This document shows, piece after piece, positions 1 through 7,510 of a DNA stretch of 24,621 nucleotides (its first letter is position 1; each line of letters begins with the position of its first letter). The stretch is from an uncultured bacterium (GTDB taxonomy: Bacteria; Verrucomicrobiota; Lentisphaeria; Victivallales; UBA1829). The stretch spans positions 1 to 24,621 of the forward strand of contig URKJ01000053.1 in assembly GCA_900548385.1 (NCBI GenBank), written 5' to 3'. The notes under the pieces are model-generated. The model searched no databases. It had not been told where the DNA came from and was given only the letters and a program-made list of their open reading frames with translations. The position numbers and the translations under genes were made by a program.

Positions 1-841
1 GATGGCGGGACATATCCCAGGTTCCGCGGTGGTGAATGCCTTCCAGCTCTCCCCATCCGAACGGGAACTTGAACTCGATATCGACGGCTGCTTTCGCATA
101 GTGCGCCAGCTTGTCGTGATCATGGAACTGAATCTCGTCCTCACGGAACTCCAGCAGATTCCGGTAATAGTTGTAACGGGTCTCGCGCCAGTGATTGTAA
201 ATCTCCATGGAATCCTTGTCGTGGCAGAAATATTCCATTTCCATCTGCGTGAATTCGCGGGAACGGAACGTGAACATACGCGGCGTGATCTCGTTGCGGA
301 ACGATTTTCCGATCTGCGCGATACCGAACGGAAGCTGCATACGGGTCGCAATACGGATCAGATGAAAATCCACAAAAATCGGCTGACAGGTCTCGGCACG
401 GAGATAGGCGATATGATCATCGTCAAACACGGGACCGACATAGGTTTTCATCATCAGGTTGAATTCACGCGGCGGGGTGAGATCGGTCGAACCGCAGTTC
501 GGGCAGACTTTCGGGTCCGGCATCTGATCGACGCGGTGGCGCGCCTTGCAGTGCTTGCAGTCGCACATGACATCGCCGAAACGGTCGATATGGCCGGAAG
601 CCTTCCAGACTTTCGGATGGCAGATCACCGTGGAATCAAGCCCGACGACATCATCGCGCTTTTCAACCATTTCGCTCCACCAGAGCTGTTCTATCGCTTT
701 TTTCATCGCGGTTCCGTACGGACCGTAATCCCAGAAACCGTTGAAACCGCCGTAAATCTCCGAACTCTGAAACACAAAACCGCGGCGCTTGCACAGCGTC
801 ACGATCTTATCCATCAGCTCGCCTTCCGTGGTGATAGCCAT
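1..841 (-). CDS. glyQS: Glycyl-tRNA synthetase, N-terminal part (truncated by window edge)
   Basis: Charges tRNA-Gly with glycine in the cytoplasm. Translating the minus strand from the ATG at 841 gives 280 uninterrupted residues that leave the window at position 1. It shows the class II glycyl-type start (QSSEIYGGFNGFWDYGP, about residues 25-41), a Cys-rich insertion with CxC..C and CPNC (93-116), RAETCQ (149-154, where RPETAQ is usual) and motif 2, FRNEITPR followed by FTFRSREFTQMEMEYF (181-205). This is the dimeric, single-chain GlyRS of the eukaryote/archaea/Gram-positive type rather than the tetrameric alpha2beta2 enzyme. The start is set by GAAGGAG seven bases upstream of the ATG. It is transcribed away from the HPr-trk genes. 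Identification is firm; the length and C-terminal anticodon-binding domain cannot be seen. Confidence 0.95.
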   Translation of the reverse strand, partial: MAITTEGELMDKIVTLCKRRGFVFQSSEIYGGFNGFWDYGPYGTAMKKAIEQLWWSEMVEKRDDVVGLDSTVICHPKVWKASGHIDRFGDVMCDCKHCKARHRVDQMPDPKVCPNCGSTDLTPPREFNLMMKTYVGPVFDDDHIAYLRAETCQPIFVDFHLIRIATRMQLPFGIAQIGKSFRNEITPRMFTFRSREFTQMEMEYFCHDKDSMEIYNHWRETRYNYYRNLLEFREDEIQFHDHDKLAHYAKAAVDIEFKFPFGWGELEGIHHRGTWDMSRH

Positions 842-882
842 AAGAAAACTCCTTCAAAATAAAAGTTTAAAATCAAAGGAGT

Positions 883-910
883 AAGATACTCTCTTTTTCC
901 CGGAATTCAA
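883..910 (-). promoter_or_regulatory. Candidate promoter for glyQS
   Basis: On the minus strand TTGAAT (905-910) and TATCTT (883-888) are separated by 16 bases, each matching four of six sigma-70 positions. The -10 overlaps a small inverted repeat GAGTA-AGA-TACTC (879-891). The predicted leader is about 35 bases and then reaches the GAAGGAG Shine-Dalgarno. It is too short to hold a T-box, so tRNA-sensing control of this synthetase is not supported. Weak prediction. Confidence 0.4.
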
Positions 911-948
911 ATTAAAAGGGAAAAATCATTTGAAATAACCGTTCAAAT

Positions 949-977
949 TTGCAACCTCTGTAATGACAGGTTATATT
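949..977 (+). promoter_or_regulatory. Probable promoter of the HPr-trkA-trkH operon
   Basis: TTGCAA (949-954) and TATATT (972-977) lie exactly 17 bases apart in an A/T-rich island between the divergent glyQS and HPr genes. Transcription would begin near 984, giving a leader of roughly 45 bases before the HPr ATG at 1029. The -35 matches four and the -10 five of the six sigma-70 consensus bases. Confidence 0.6.
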
Positions 978-1028
978 TAACGGAAAAATTGATCACAGAG
1001 TTTACAAATGTTGAGGAGTTTACCGATT

Positions 1029-1307
1029 ATGGTTGCCAAAAAAATCGTTATCCGGAATAAAGCCGGTATTCATTGCAGACCGTCAAGCGCGATCATGACG
1101 GAAGTGGAAAAATTCCCCCAGGTGGAATTCAGCCTTGCCGCGGAAAACGGCACCTCCTCCATGCACAGCATTCTGGAACTGCTCGCACTGGGACTTCAGA
1201 AAGGCGACGAAGCAACGCTTCAAGCCTCCGGGCCGGATGAACAGGCGGCGTGTGACGCCGTTGCCGCCGCGCTTGAAACGGAATATGATTTCCCTTCGCA
1301 GCAATAA
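1029..1307 (+). CDS. HPr-family phosphocarrier protein (HPr/NPr-like)
   Basis: A 92-residue protein of the HPr fold, the histidine phosphocarrier that passes phosphate from enzyme I to EIIA proteins. The phosphorylated histidine is visible in KAGIHCRPS and falls at His15, the canonical position. The regulatory-serine region reads SSMHSILELLALG, with Ser47 where Ser46 is normally found, but without the SIMG motif of Gram-positive HPr. It could therefore be a nitrogen-PTS (NPr-like) or regulatory HPr rather than a sugar-PTS one. ATG 1029 is chosen over the in-frame ATG at 1008 because GAGGAG (1013-1018) lies between them and correctly precedes 1029. It is followed 12 bases later by trkA, so the two are probably cotranscribed. 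No enzyme I or EII gene is in the window. Confidence 0.88.
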   Translation: MVAKKIVIRNKAGIHCRPSSAIMTEVEKFPQVEFSLAAENGTSSMHSILELLALGLQKGDEATLQASGPDEQAACDAVAAALETEYDFPSQQ

Positions 1308-1319
1308 GACGGAGCTTGT

Positions 1320-2675
1320 ATGAAAGCCATTATTCTCGGCGCGGGAGAACTCGGACGCCTTATCGCCTCCACGCTTTGCGCGGAAAATTACGATGTTGTC
1401 GTCATTGACTCCTCCAGCGAAAATTTTGAACGGCTCAAGGAAAAACTCGACCTCATGGTCATTGAGGGCTCCTGCTCCGACGTTGCCGTTCTCAAACAGG
1501 CGGGAATTCAAAACTGCGATGCACTCCTCGCCGTCAGCGGCGACGAAGCGGCAAACATCGTCGCCTGCAAGATCGCCAGCAAATTCGGCGTAAAAAAGAC
1601 CATCTGCCGGTTCTATTCCCTTGACTGTTTCTCGCCCGCAGACGGCATTACGCCCGATTTTTTCGGAATCTGGCGCGCATTCTCCCCTCCGGAACAGTGC
1701 GTCCGGAAAATCAGCGACATTCTCGATAATCCGGTGTGTCTGGAAAAGATCCAGTTCACCAATCCCGACGCTCTCATGGAAGTCGTTTCCATCACTCCCA
1801 GTTCCATTCTCGCAGGAATCCGGATCAAGGACATCCCGATCACGGAACTCCTCACAAAAATCCGTTTTGCCGCCATCGTGCGGGACCGTCATTTTCTGAT
1901 CCCCCACGGCGACACCCTTCTGGTGCCGGGCGACAAGGTTTACGTCGCGGGAAAACGGCACGATGTGGAGGATTTCCTCGAACTGATCTCGCCGACCGAC
2001 CGCACCCGTATCCTCCGCGTCATCATTTCCGGTGCAACGGAAACCGGCTACATGCTCGCACAGAATCTGCTGAAAGAGAGGATCGAAGTCCGCTTCATCG
2101 AAAAAAATTACCAGAAAGGGGAATCGCTTCTGGATTCCATGCCGCAGGGAATGCTTGTAATCAACGGCGATCCGACCGATGAGGAAGTCATGGAAGAAGC
2201 AGGAATCCAGAACTGCGACGCGTTCATCAGCACAGCGGATGACGATGAAGAAAACATTCTTGCCTGCATCATGGCAAAACGGCTTGGAGCCCGGAAATCC
2301 GTCACGATCACCCATAAACCGGAATACATCCGCATCGTCCCGGCAATGGAAATGATCGACTGCGGCATCAGTTCCACGCTCGTTTCCGTCAACACAATCC
2401 TGCGGATGCTCGAAACGGGCACCATGCGGATCGACGCCAAGCTCCAGCGCTTCCATGCGCATCTGACCGAATTCACGGTCTCCGCAAAATCCCCGCTGGC
2501 AGGCAAAACGATCATCAACTGCAAACTGCCGCCCTCCGTCGTGTTCGCCCTGCTGTTCCGCGGCGCGGATGTCATCACGCCGTCCGGCAATACCGAACTG
2601 ATCCCCGGCGACGTCGTCGTGGCAATCGTCACCCCCGAAAGCCGGAAAGACCTCGAACCGCTTTTCCCGAAATGA
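1320..2675 (+). CDS. trkA: Trk potassium-uptake regulatory NAD-binding subunit TrkA
   Basis: Cytoplasmic regulatory subunit that binds nucleotide and gates the TrkH channel. The 451 residues form two tandem RCK units: RCK_N with GAGELG dinucleotide-binding loop and the acidic VVVIDSS strand end (1-120), RCK_C (about 140-225, containing IRFAAIVRD and LLVPGDKVYVAG), a second RCK_N (about 230-355) and a second RCK_C (about 370-451). The second nucleotide loop reads SGATETG and is degenerate, so NAD(H) binding may rest on the first half; this is usual for full-length TrkA. GGAG eight bases before the ATG sets the start. trkH begins four bases after the stop codon, so the two subunits are made together. 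Confidence 0.95.
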   Translation: MKAIILGAGELGRLIASTLCAENYDVVVIDSSSENFERLKEKLDLMVIEGSCSDVAVLKQAGIQNCDALLAVSGDEAANIVACKIASKFGVKKTICRFYSLDCFSPADGITPDFFGIWRAFSPPEQCVRKISDILDNPVCLEKIQFTNPDALMEVVSITPSSILAGIRIKDIPITELLTKIRFAAIVRDRHFLIPHGDTLLVPGDKVYVAGKRHDVEDFLELISPTDRTRILRVIISGATETGYMLAQNLLKERIEVRFIEKNYQKGESLLDSMPQGMLVINGDPTDEEVMEEAGIQNCDAFISTADDDEENILACIMAKRLGARKSVTITHKPEYIRIVPAMEMIDCGISSTLVSVNTILRMLETGTMRIDAKLQRFHAHLTEFTVSAKSPLAGKTIINCKLPPSVVFALLFRGADVITPSGNTELIPGDVVVAIVTPESRKDLEPLFPK

Positions 2676-2679
2676 ACCG

Positions 2680-4224
2680 ATGAATATTTTTACTGTCCTC
2701 TACATGATTTCCATTCTAACCTCCTACATCGGTTTTGCGATGTTCGGATGCGTCCCGGTCGGATGGCTCATGAACGATTCTCCGTCAACACTGGCCGAAT
2801 TTTCGTTCTGTGCAGCCGCAGCCGTCGCAGTCGGCTTCACCGGGATCCTGCTGACGCGGAAACGGCGCGGCAAAGCCGGAAAGACCGGCGTCCGGGAGGG
2901 GTTCGCGACCGTTGCGTTCGGCTGGCTCGCCGCGCTGCTGTTCGGCTCACTGCCGTTCCTGATCGTTGCCCACATGTATCCGCAGGACGCCCTCTTTGAA
3001 ACGGCTTCCGGGCTGACCACCACCGGAGCTTCCGTGGTCGACTCCGCTCTGCCGCTGTGGAACGGAACGACTCTGCCGCACGGCGTCGAAAGTCTGCCGT
3101 ACAGTATCCTTTTCTGGCGCAGCCTCATCGCATGGCTCGGCGGAATGGGAATCGTGGTATTCGTGCTGGTCATCATCCCGTTTCTCGGAATCGGAGCGAC
3201 ACAGCTTTACAATGCGGAAGTCCCCGGCGTCAAAATGAACTCCGACCAACTCACTCCGCGCATTGCCGGAACCGCAAAGCTGATCTGGGGAACCTACATC
3301 GTACTGACCGCAATCCAGACAGCCTGTCTCAAATTCGGCGGAATGACGCTGTTCGACGCCGTCTGCCACTCTTTTTCCACGATCTCCACCTGCGGTTTTT
3401 CCACGCGGCAGATGAGCATCGCGTATTACCCGAGCCCGTTCATTCAATGGACGTTTGTCCTGTTCCTGTTTCTCGGAGCCTGCAACTTCACGCTGCTGTT
3501 CAAAGCGATCCTGACCAAACGCTGGCTGATCTATTTTCAGGACGCCGAGTTCCGCTTCTTTCTCGCAACGGTTCTGATCTCCACGCTGGTCATCGCAGTG
3601 GTTCTTATGCAGACCTATCCGCACGAAATCCAGTCCATGACGGGAGCGTACCAGCCGAACAACTGGCACACGTCCCTGCGCTATGCGGCGTTTCAGGTGT
3701 CCTCCATCATCTCAACGGGGGGATTCTCCACCGCGGACTTTCTTCTGTGGCCGTCCACGGCACAGGTGATCCTGTTTCTGCTGATGCTTCTCGGCGGCTG
3801 CACAGGGTCGACCGCGGGAGGCATCAAATGCGTCCGCATTCTTCTGCTCGGCAAACACGCGCTGTCGGAACTCCGGCGCTGTCTGTTTCCCCGTTCGATC
3901 CCGGATATCCGGCTGAACGGCGAACGCCTCCATCCCACAACGATCAACAAAACTCTGGCATTCGTCGTCCTTTACATCGGCATCATTTTTCTGGTGACGC
4001 TCCTGCTGCCGTTCCTCGCGGAAATGGAATTCGATACAGCCCTGACCGCTGCCATAACATGCATCAGCAACGTCGGCCCCGGATTCGGAGAAGTCGGCCC
4101 CGCCGCGAGCTATGGCTGGATGAGCGCTCCGGCAAAACTGCTGCTCTCATTCGCCATGATCCTCGGACGACTTGAAATCTACACGCTTCTCGTTGTACTT
4201 TTACCGTCGTTCTGGAAACGGTGA
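2680..4224 (+). CDS. trkH: Trk potassium-uptake transmembrane subunit TrkH
   Basis: Inner-membrane K+ translocating subunit, 514 residues, with about ten hydrophobic segments arranged as four membrane-pore-membrane repeats. The four selectivity-filter loops are recognisable: SGLTTTGAS (about 109-117), STISTCGFST, SSIISTGGFST and CISNVGPGFG, each keeping the filter glycine. GGCTGSTAGG lies between repeats 3 and 4. Length and loop pattern fit TrkH/KtrB. It pairs with the preceding trkA, which starts upstream in the same operon. A new promoter follows the stop codon at 4259, so downstream genes need not depend on this transcript. No terminator hairpin was found after it. Confidence 0.94.
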   Translation: MNIFTVLYMISILTSYIGFAMFGCVPVGWLMNDSPSTLAEFSFCAAAAVAVGFTGILLTRKRRGKAGKTGVREGFATVAFGWLAALLFGSLPFLIVAHMYPQDALFETASGLTTTGASVVDSALPLWNGTTLPHGVESLPYSILFWRSLIAWLGGMGIVVFVLVIIPFLGIGATQLYNAEVPGVKMNSDQLTPRIAGTAKLIWGTYIVLTAIQTACLKFGGMTLFDAVCHSFSTISTCGFSTRQMSIAYYPSPFIQWTFVLFLFLGACNFTLLFKAILTKRWLIYFQDAEFRFFLATVLISTLVIAVVLMQTYPHEIQSMTGAYQPNNWHTSLRYAAFQVSSIISTGGFSTADFLLWPSTAQVILFLLMLLGGCTGSTAGGIKCVRILLLGKHALSELRRCLFPRSIPDIRLNGERLHPTTINKTLAFVVLYIGIIFLVTLLLPFLAEMEFDTALTAAITCISNVGPGFGEVGPAASYGWMSAPAKLLLSFAMILGRLEIYTLLVVLLPSFWKR

Positions 4225-4258
4225 GTTCCGCCGGTTCCTAAATTTCAACGATTCCTCC

Positions 4259-4287
4259 TTGACTTTTCGCCTTCCCGCCGATATATT
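4259..4287 (+). promoter_or_regulatory. Promoter of the PLD-skp-lpxD-ykgJ gene string
   Basis: TTGACT (4259-4264) and TATATT (4282-4287) are separated by exactly 17 bases, each one mismatch from the sigma-70 consensus. The predicted transcript starts near 4294, only about 20 bases before the ATG at 4313. This argues against the longer reading frame that runs back to 4172 inside trkH. Confidence 0.7.
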
Positions 4288-4312
4288 TCCGGATAGCTTT
4301 TCCAAGGATTGT

Positions 4313-5518
4313 ATGAGCAGCAGAAAAACCGCAAAAAAAACCGTCAGCAAGACAAAGACCAAGGCGCCCCGGAAAACGCCGCACCGTTCCGTGCGCGGCT
4401 GGATAACCGGCATAGCCCTGCTTCTCTGTGCCCTTGGCGCGGGATTCTCTTATCTTCCGGAAGAACGGATTCCCGAAACGCTCGAACCGGTGCACACGTT
4501 CACGCTCCGCACCCGCAATACGGTCATCGCCAAATTTCTGCCCGACAGTTCCCGTTACGATGACACCGCGCTTATTCCGATTCCGGATACCGAACCGGTC
4601 AAACTCTATTTCGCTCCGTCCCCCAATATCCGCAAAGGGCTCTGCGACTTCATCGGTTCCGCAAAAAGCACGGTCGATGTCTGTATTTACGATCTGGATC
4701 TCCACGAAGTCGCGCGCGCTTTGACGGAAGCGAAAAAGCGCGGAGTGAAAGTCCGCGTCGTCACCGATGAAGACAACGTCATGCTTGCCGCCGTGGAACA
4801 GCTCAAAAAAGCGGGCGTTCCCGTCATCCCCGACAACCGTCCGGCGATCATGCACAACAAATTCGTCATCGTCGACGCCAAATACATCTGGACGGGATCG
4901 TTCAATTTCACGATCAACGGAGCCCGGAAAAACGACAACAATGCGCTGATTCTGGAATCGCCGCAGATCGCCGCCTGTTACCAGAGCAAGTTTCAGGAAT
5001 ACTGGTCCGGCAAATTCGGCAGACGCGCAGACCAGAAAACATTCGGCGGGAAAGTGCTGATCGGCGGAACCATGCCTGTCAAAGTCGCATTTTCTCCATC
5101 GGACGGCGTCCGGAAGCTGCTGCTCGACGAACTTTCCGATGCAAAAAAAAGCGTCCGGCTGATGGCGTTTTCTTTCACGGCGAAAGAACTTGCGGAGGCT
5201 CTTTCCAAGCTCGCGATGCGGGGAGTAACCGTGCAATGCCTGTTCGACAACGGCCAGGCTGCGGGGAAATTCAGTCAGGATGAATACTTGAAAGGCAGCG
5301 GCGTCCAAATCCGCCTTGCACCGAACCGGTCCGGGAAAATGCACCACAAAGTGATTATCATCGACGACGAAACGGTCATCACGGGAAGCTACAATTTCTC
5401 GAAAAACGCCGAAGTCAGCAACGATGAAAATATTCTCATATTGAAGAACAAAGAGATCGCCCGCGAGTTCAACCGGGAATTCCGGCGCTGCTGGCGGGGA
5501 ACCAAAGGATATCTGTAA
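4313..5518 (+). CDS. Membrane-anchored phospholipase D-like protein with two HKD motifs
   Basis: A 401-residue protein of the phospholipase D superfamily, whose members cleave or transfer phosphodiester bonds (phospholipases, cardiolipin synthases, nucleases). A Lys/Arg-rich N-terminus (1-29) precedes one hydrophobic segment, GWITGIALLLCALGAGFSY (29-47), so the catalytic part is probably anchored facing the periplasm. Two HKD units are complete: His181, Lys183, Asp188 followed by GSFNFT, and His344, Lys346, Asp351 followed by GSYNFS. Both halves start with the same fold (IRKGLCDFIGSAKSTVDVCI and VRKLLLDELSDAKKSVRLMA). The start at 4313 has AAGGA four bases upstream and its own promoter; the frame is open back to 4172 but that overlaps trkH. 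The substrate cannot be read from sequence. It directly precedes skp and lpxD, suggesting an envelope role. Confidence 0.88.
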   Translation: MSSRKTAKKTVSKTKTKAPRKTPHRSVRGWITGIALLLCALGAGFSYLPEERIPETLEPVHTFTLRTRNTVIAKFLPDSSRYDDTALIPIPDTEPVKLYFAPSPNIRKGLCDFIGSAKSTVDVCIYDLDLHEVARALTEAKKRGVKVRVVTDEDNVMLAAVEQLKKAGVPVIPDNRPAIMHNKFVIVDAKYIWTGSFNFTINGARKNDNNALILESPQIAACYQSKFQEYWSGKFGRRADQKTFGGKVLIGGTMPVKVAFSPSDGVRKLLLDELSDAKKSVRLMAFSFTAKELAEALSKLAMRGVTVQCLFDNGQAAGKFSQDEYLKGSGVQIRLAPNRSGKMHHKVIIIDDETVITGSYNFSKNAEVSNDENILILKNKEIAREFNREFRRCWRGTKGYL

Positions 5519-5536
5519 CAACAGAAAGGAATTGTC

Positions 5537-6106
5537 ATGAAAAAAATGCTGCTCATCGCGCTGTTCGCGCTCACCGCCGCCGGATTTGCGGCGGATCAGA
5601 AAGTCGCCGTCGTTGATCTCGACCGCGTGCTTCAGGAGTATTACAAAACCAAGATCGTGGAAGCCAACCTCAAACGGCAGGCGGATGTCTATAAGGACTA
5701 CGCCCAGAAGCTCATGGAATCACTGACCAAACTGCAAAACGAATTCACCGCACTCCGCGACGCCGCGCAGAATATCGCCCTCACCGACGCCGCACGCGAA
5801 AGCAAACGTCTTGCCGCGCAGGACAAATACAAAGAGATCGCCGCCAAGGAACTCGAACTGCGCACCTACAACCGTGAAAAACAGGCACAGCTCCGCGACG
5901 ACCGCGACCGGGAACGGGCCGTGATTCTGGACGACATCAAAAAAGCGGTCGAAAACCATGCCACGCTTGCCGGCTTCTCGCTCGTCCTCGACAAAGCCGC
6001 GCTTTCCGCCAGCGGAATGCCCGTGATTCTTTACAACAGCAAGGCGATCGAAATCAGTGAACCCGTCTTGAAAGAACTCAACACCGGCAGAGCCGCCGGA
6101 AAATAA
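5537..6106 (+). CDS. skp: Periplasmic chaperone Skp/OmpH family
   Basis: A 189-residue secreted protein that in known relatives holds unfolded outer-membrane proteins in the periplasm. A signal peptide (MKKMLLIALFALTAAGFA, cleavage likely before ADQK) is followed by the typical KVAVVDLDRVLQEY strand, a long charged helical stretch (about 35-140; coiled-coil arms) and a return to the small beta domain with FSLVLDKAAL and MPVILY. Order and length fit Skp/OmpH. AAAGGA precedes the ATG. It lies 18 bases after the PLD gene and 17 before lpxD, so it shares their transcript. In many bacteria skp and lpxD follow bamA; here bamA is not adjacent and the PLD gene takes the upstream place. Confidence 0.9.
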   Translation: MKKMLLIALFALTAAGFAADQKVAVVDLDRVLQEYYKTKIVEANLKRQADVYKDYAQKLMESLTKLQNEFTALRDAAQNIALTDAARESKRLAAQDKYKEIAAKELELRTYNREKQAQLRDDRDRERAVILDDIKKAVENHATLAGFSLVLDKAALSASGMPVILYNSKAIEISEPVLKELNTGRAAGK

Positions 6107-6123
6107 TCCAGGAGCATACCATC

Positions 6124-7170
6124 ATGAAAACATTTACAGCAGAACAACTCGCAGCTCTCGTCAACGGCACCGTTACAGGCGACAGCCGGCGGACCGTTTC
6201 CGGCGTGAACTCCCTCAAACTTGCCACCGCGGACGATGTGTCGTTTCTCGGTTCCATGAAACACCGCAAGCAGTTTGACGAAACCAAAGCGGGAATCATC
6301 CTTCTTGAAAACGGTCTGAAACTGGAACCCTCCGAAACCCGCACACTGATCTTCTGCGAATCCCCCGACAAAGCCTTTACGCGCGTCTGCAATGAATACG
6401 CTCCCGAACCGATCCGCTACGAACCCGGCATCTGCCCCGGCGCGTATGTGGACCCGACCGCGAAAATCGGCGAAAACGTTTACATCGGCCCCAACGCCGT
6501 CGTGCAGGCGTATGCGGAAATCGGAAACGGAACCGTCATCGGCGGCGGCGCATACATCGGTCATTATGCGAAGATCGGTGAAAACTGCATCATCAATGCC
6601 AACGTTTCAATCATGCATCGCTGCATTCTCGGAAACAAAGTCATCATCCACGCCGGATCGACGATCGGCGCAGACGGGTTCGGCTATACCCCGACATTCC
6701 GCGGACTCGTCAAGGTGCCGCAGAACGGGATCGTGCAGATCGACAATGATGTGGAAATCGGCGCGAACTCCTGCATCGACCGCGCGCGCTTCGGCAAAAC
6801 ATGGATCAAGAAAGGCGCAAAGATCGACAATCTGGTGCAGGTCGGTCACAATGTCATTCTCGGTGAGTCTTCGGTGCTGATCGGGCAGTCCGGTATCGCC
6901 GGAAGTGCGGAAATCGGACGCGGCGTCATCGTTTCCGCACAGGCGGGCGTCAACGGCCATATCACTCTTGGCGACGGCAGTTTCGTTGCGGGAGCCTCCG
7001 CCGCTCAGCGCAGCGTTCCGCCGGGAGTCTCGGTGTTCGGCACGCCCGCGGAAACCGACGTGGAATTCTTTGAACGCCACACTCTGCCGCGCAAGGTGAA
7101 ACGTCTGCTCGCCCGGATCGAAAAGCTGGAAGAAGAACTGAAAACGCTGAAAGAATCCAAAGGCGAATAA
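6124..7170 (+). CDS. lpxD: UDP-3-O-acylglucosamine N-acyltransferase LpxD
   Basis: Third step of lipid A synthesis: transfer of a 3-hydroxyacyl chain from ACP to the 2-amino group of UDP-3-O-acylglucosamine. The 348 residues comprise the N-terminal uridine-binding domain (about 1-100, with TAEQLAALVNGTVTGD and LATADDVSFLGS), a left-handed beta-helix of hexapeptide repeats (about 105-290) and a C-terminal helix (about 310-348). The proposed catalytic base is His242 in LVQVGHNVILG, equivalent to His239 of the E. coli enzyme. The gene shows the organism makes lipid A. Its TAA stop shares one base with the ATG of the next gene. Confidence 0.96.
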   Translation: MKTFTAEQLAALVNGTVTGDSRRTVSGVNSLKLATADDVSFLGSMKHRKQFDETKAGIILLENGLKLEPSETRTLIFCESPDKAFTRVCNEYAPEPIRYEPGICPGAYVDPTAKIGENVYIGPNAVVQAYAEIGNGTVIGGGAYIGHYAKIGENCIINANVSIMHRCILGNKVIIHAGSTIGADGFGYTPTFRGLVKVPQNGIVQIDNDVEIGANSCIDRARFGKTWIKKGAKIDNLVQVGHNVILGESSVLIGQSGIAGSAEIGRGVIVSAQAGVNGHITLGDGSFVAGASAAQRSVPPGVSVFGTPAETDVEFFERHTLPRKVKRLLARIEKLEEELKTLKESKGE

Positions 7171-7505
7171 TGGATCTTTCGGAATTCCGGTGCCGCCGCT
7201 GCGGCACCTGCTGCAAATGGGAAGGTCCGGTGCGCGTCTCGCAGGAAGAGATCGCCCGGATCGCGGAATTCCTGCACATCGGCGTGCAGGAATTCATCAA
7301 CCGCCACACCGTGCTGACTCCCGACCGGCGCGGACTCTCCCTCATGGAAAATCCGGCGGACGGCAGCTGCATTTATTATGACGATGCGGCAAAAGCCTGC
7401 CGGATCAATCCGGTCAAACCGCGCCAGTGCTCCGCGTTTCCGTTCGACTGGAATTTTCCCGGCTGGGAAACGCTCTGCGAGGGCGGGAAAGAGCTCGTAA
7501 AATAA
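7170..7505 (+). CDS. YkgJ-family cysteine-cluster protein (putative metal-binding)
   Basis: A 111-residue protein of the CxxCxxCC family (UPF0153/YkgJ), thought to bind zinc or an iron-sulfur cluster; the biological role is unknown. Cys8, Cys11, Cys14 and Cys15 form the N-terminal cluster CRRCGTCC, and three more cysteines follow in GSCIYY, KACRI and PRQCSAFPF, the usual spacing of the family. The start ATG overlaps the lpxD stop (TAATG), indicating translational coupling. It is the last gene of its string and converges with the large hydrolase gene, leaving only five bases between the two stop codons and no clear terminator. Confidence 0.88.
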   Translation: MDLSEFRCRRCGTCCKWEGPVRVSQEEIARIAEFLHIGVQEFINRHTVLTPDRRGLSLMENPADGSCIYYDDAAKACRINPVKPRQCSAFPFDWNFPGWETLCEGGKELVK

Positions 7506-7510
7506 CCGTT

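Noticed and set aside
2..862. 286-residue plus-strand reading frame at the left edge
   Set aside because: It is the antisense of the glycyl-tRNA synthetase gene, which has clear family motifs; the plus-strand translation has no recognisable domain or start site.
842..1028. Possible T-box upstream of glyQS
   Set aside because: The likely leader is only about 35 bases, with no Stem I, AGGGUGG-type T-box sequence or terminator.
4172..4312. Longer start for the PLD protein overlapping trkH
   Set aside because: The consensus-like promoter at 4259-4287 and the AAGGA site both point to the ATG at 4313; the extra 47 residues look like out-of-frame trkH and untranslated DNA.
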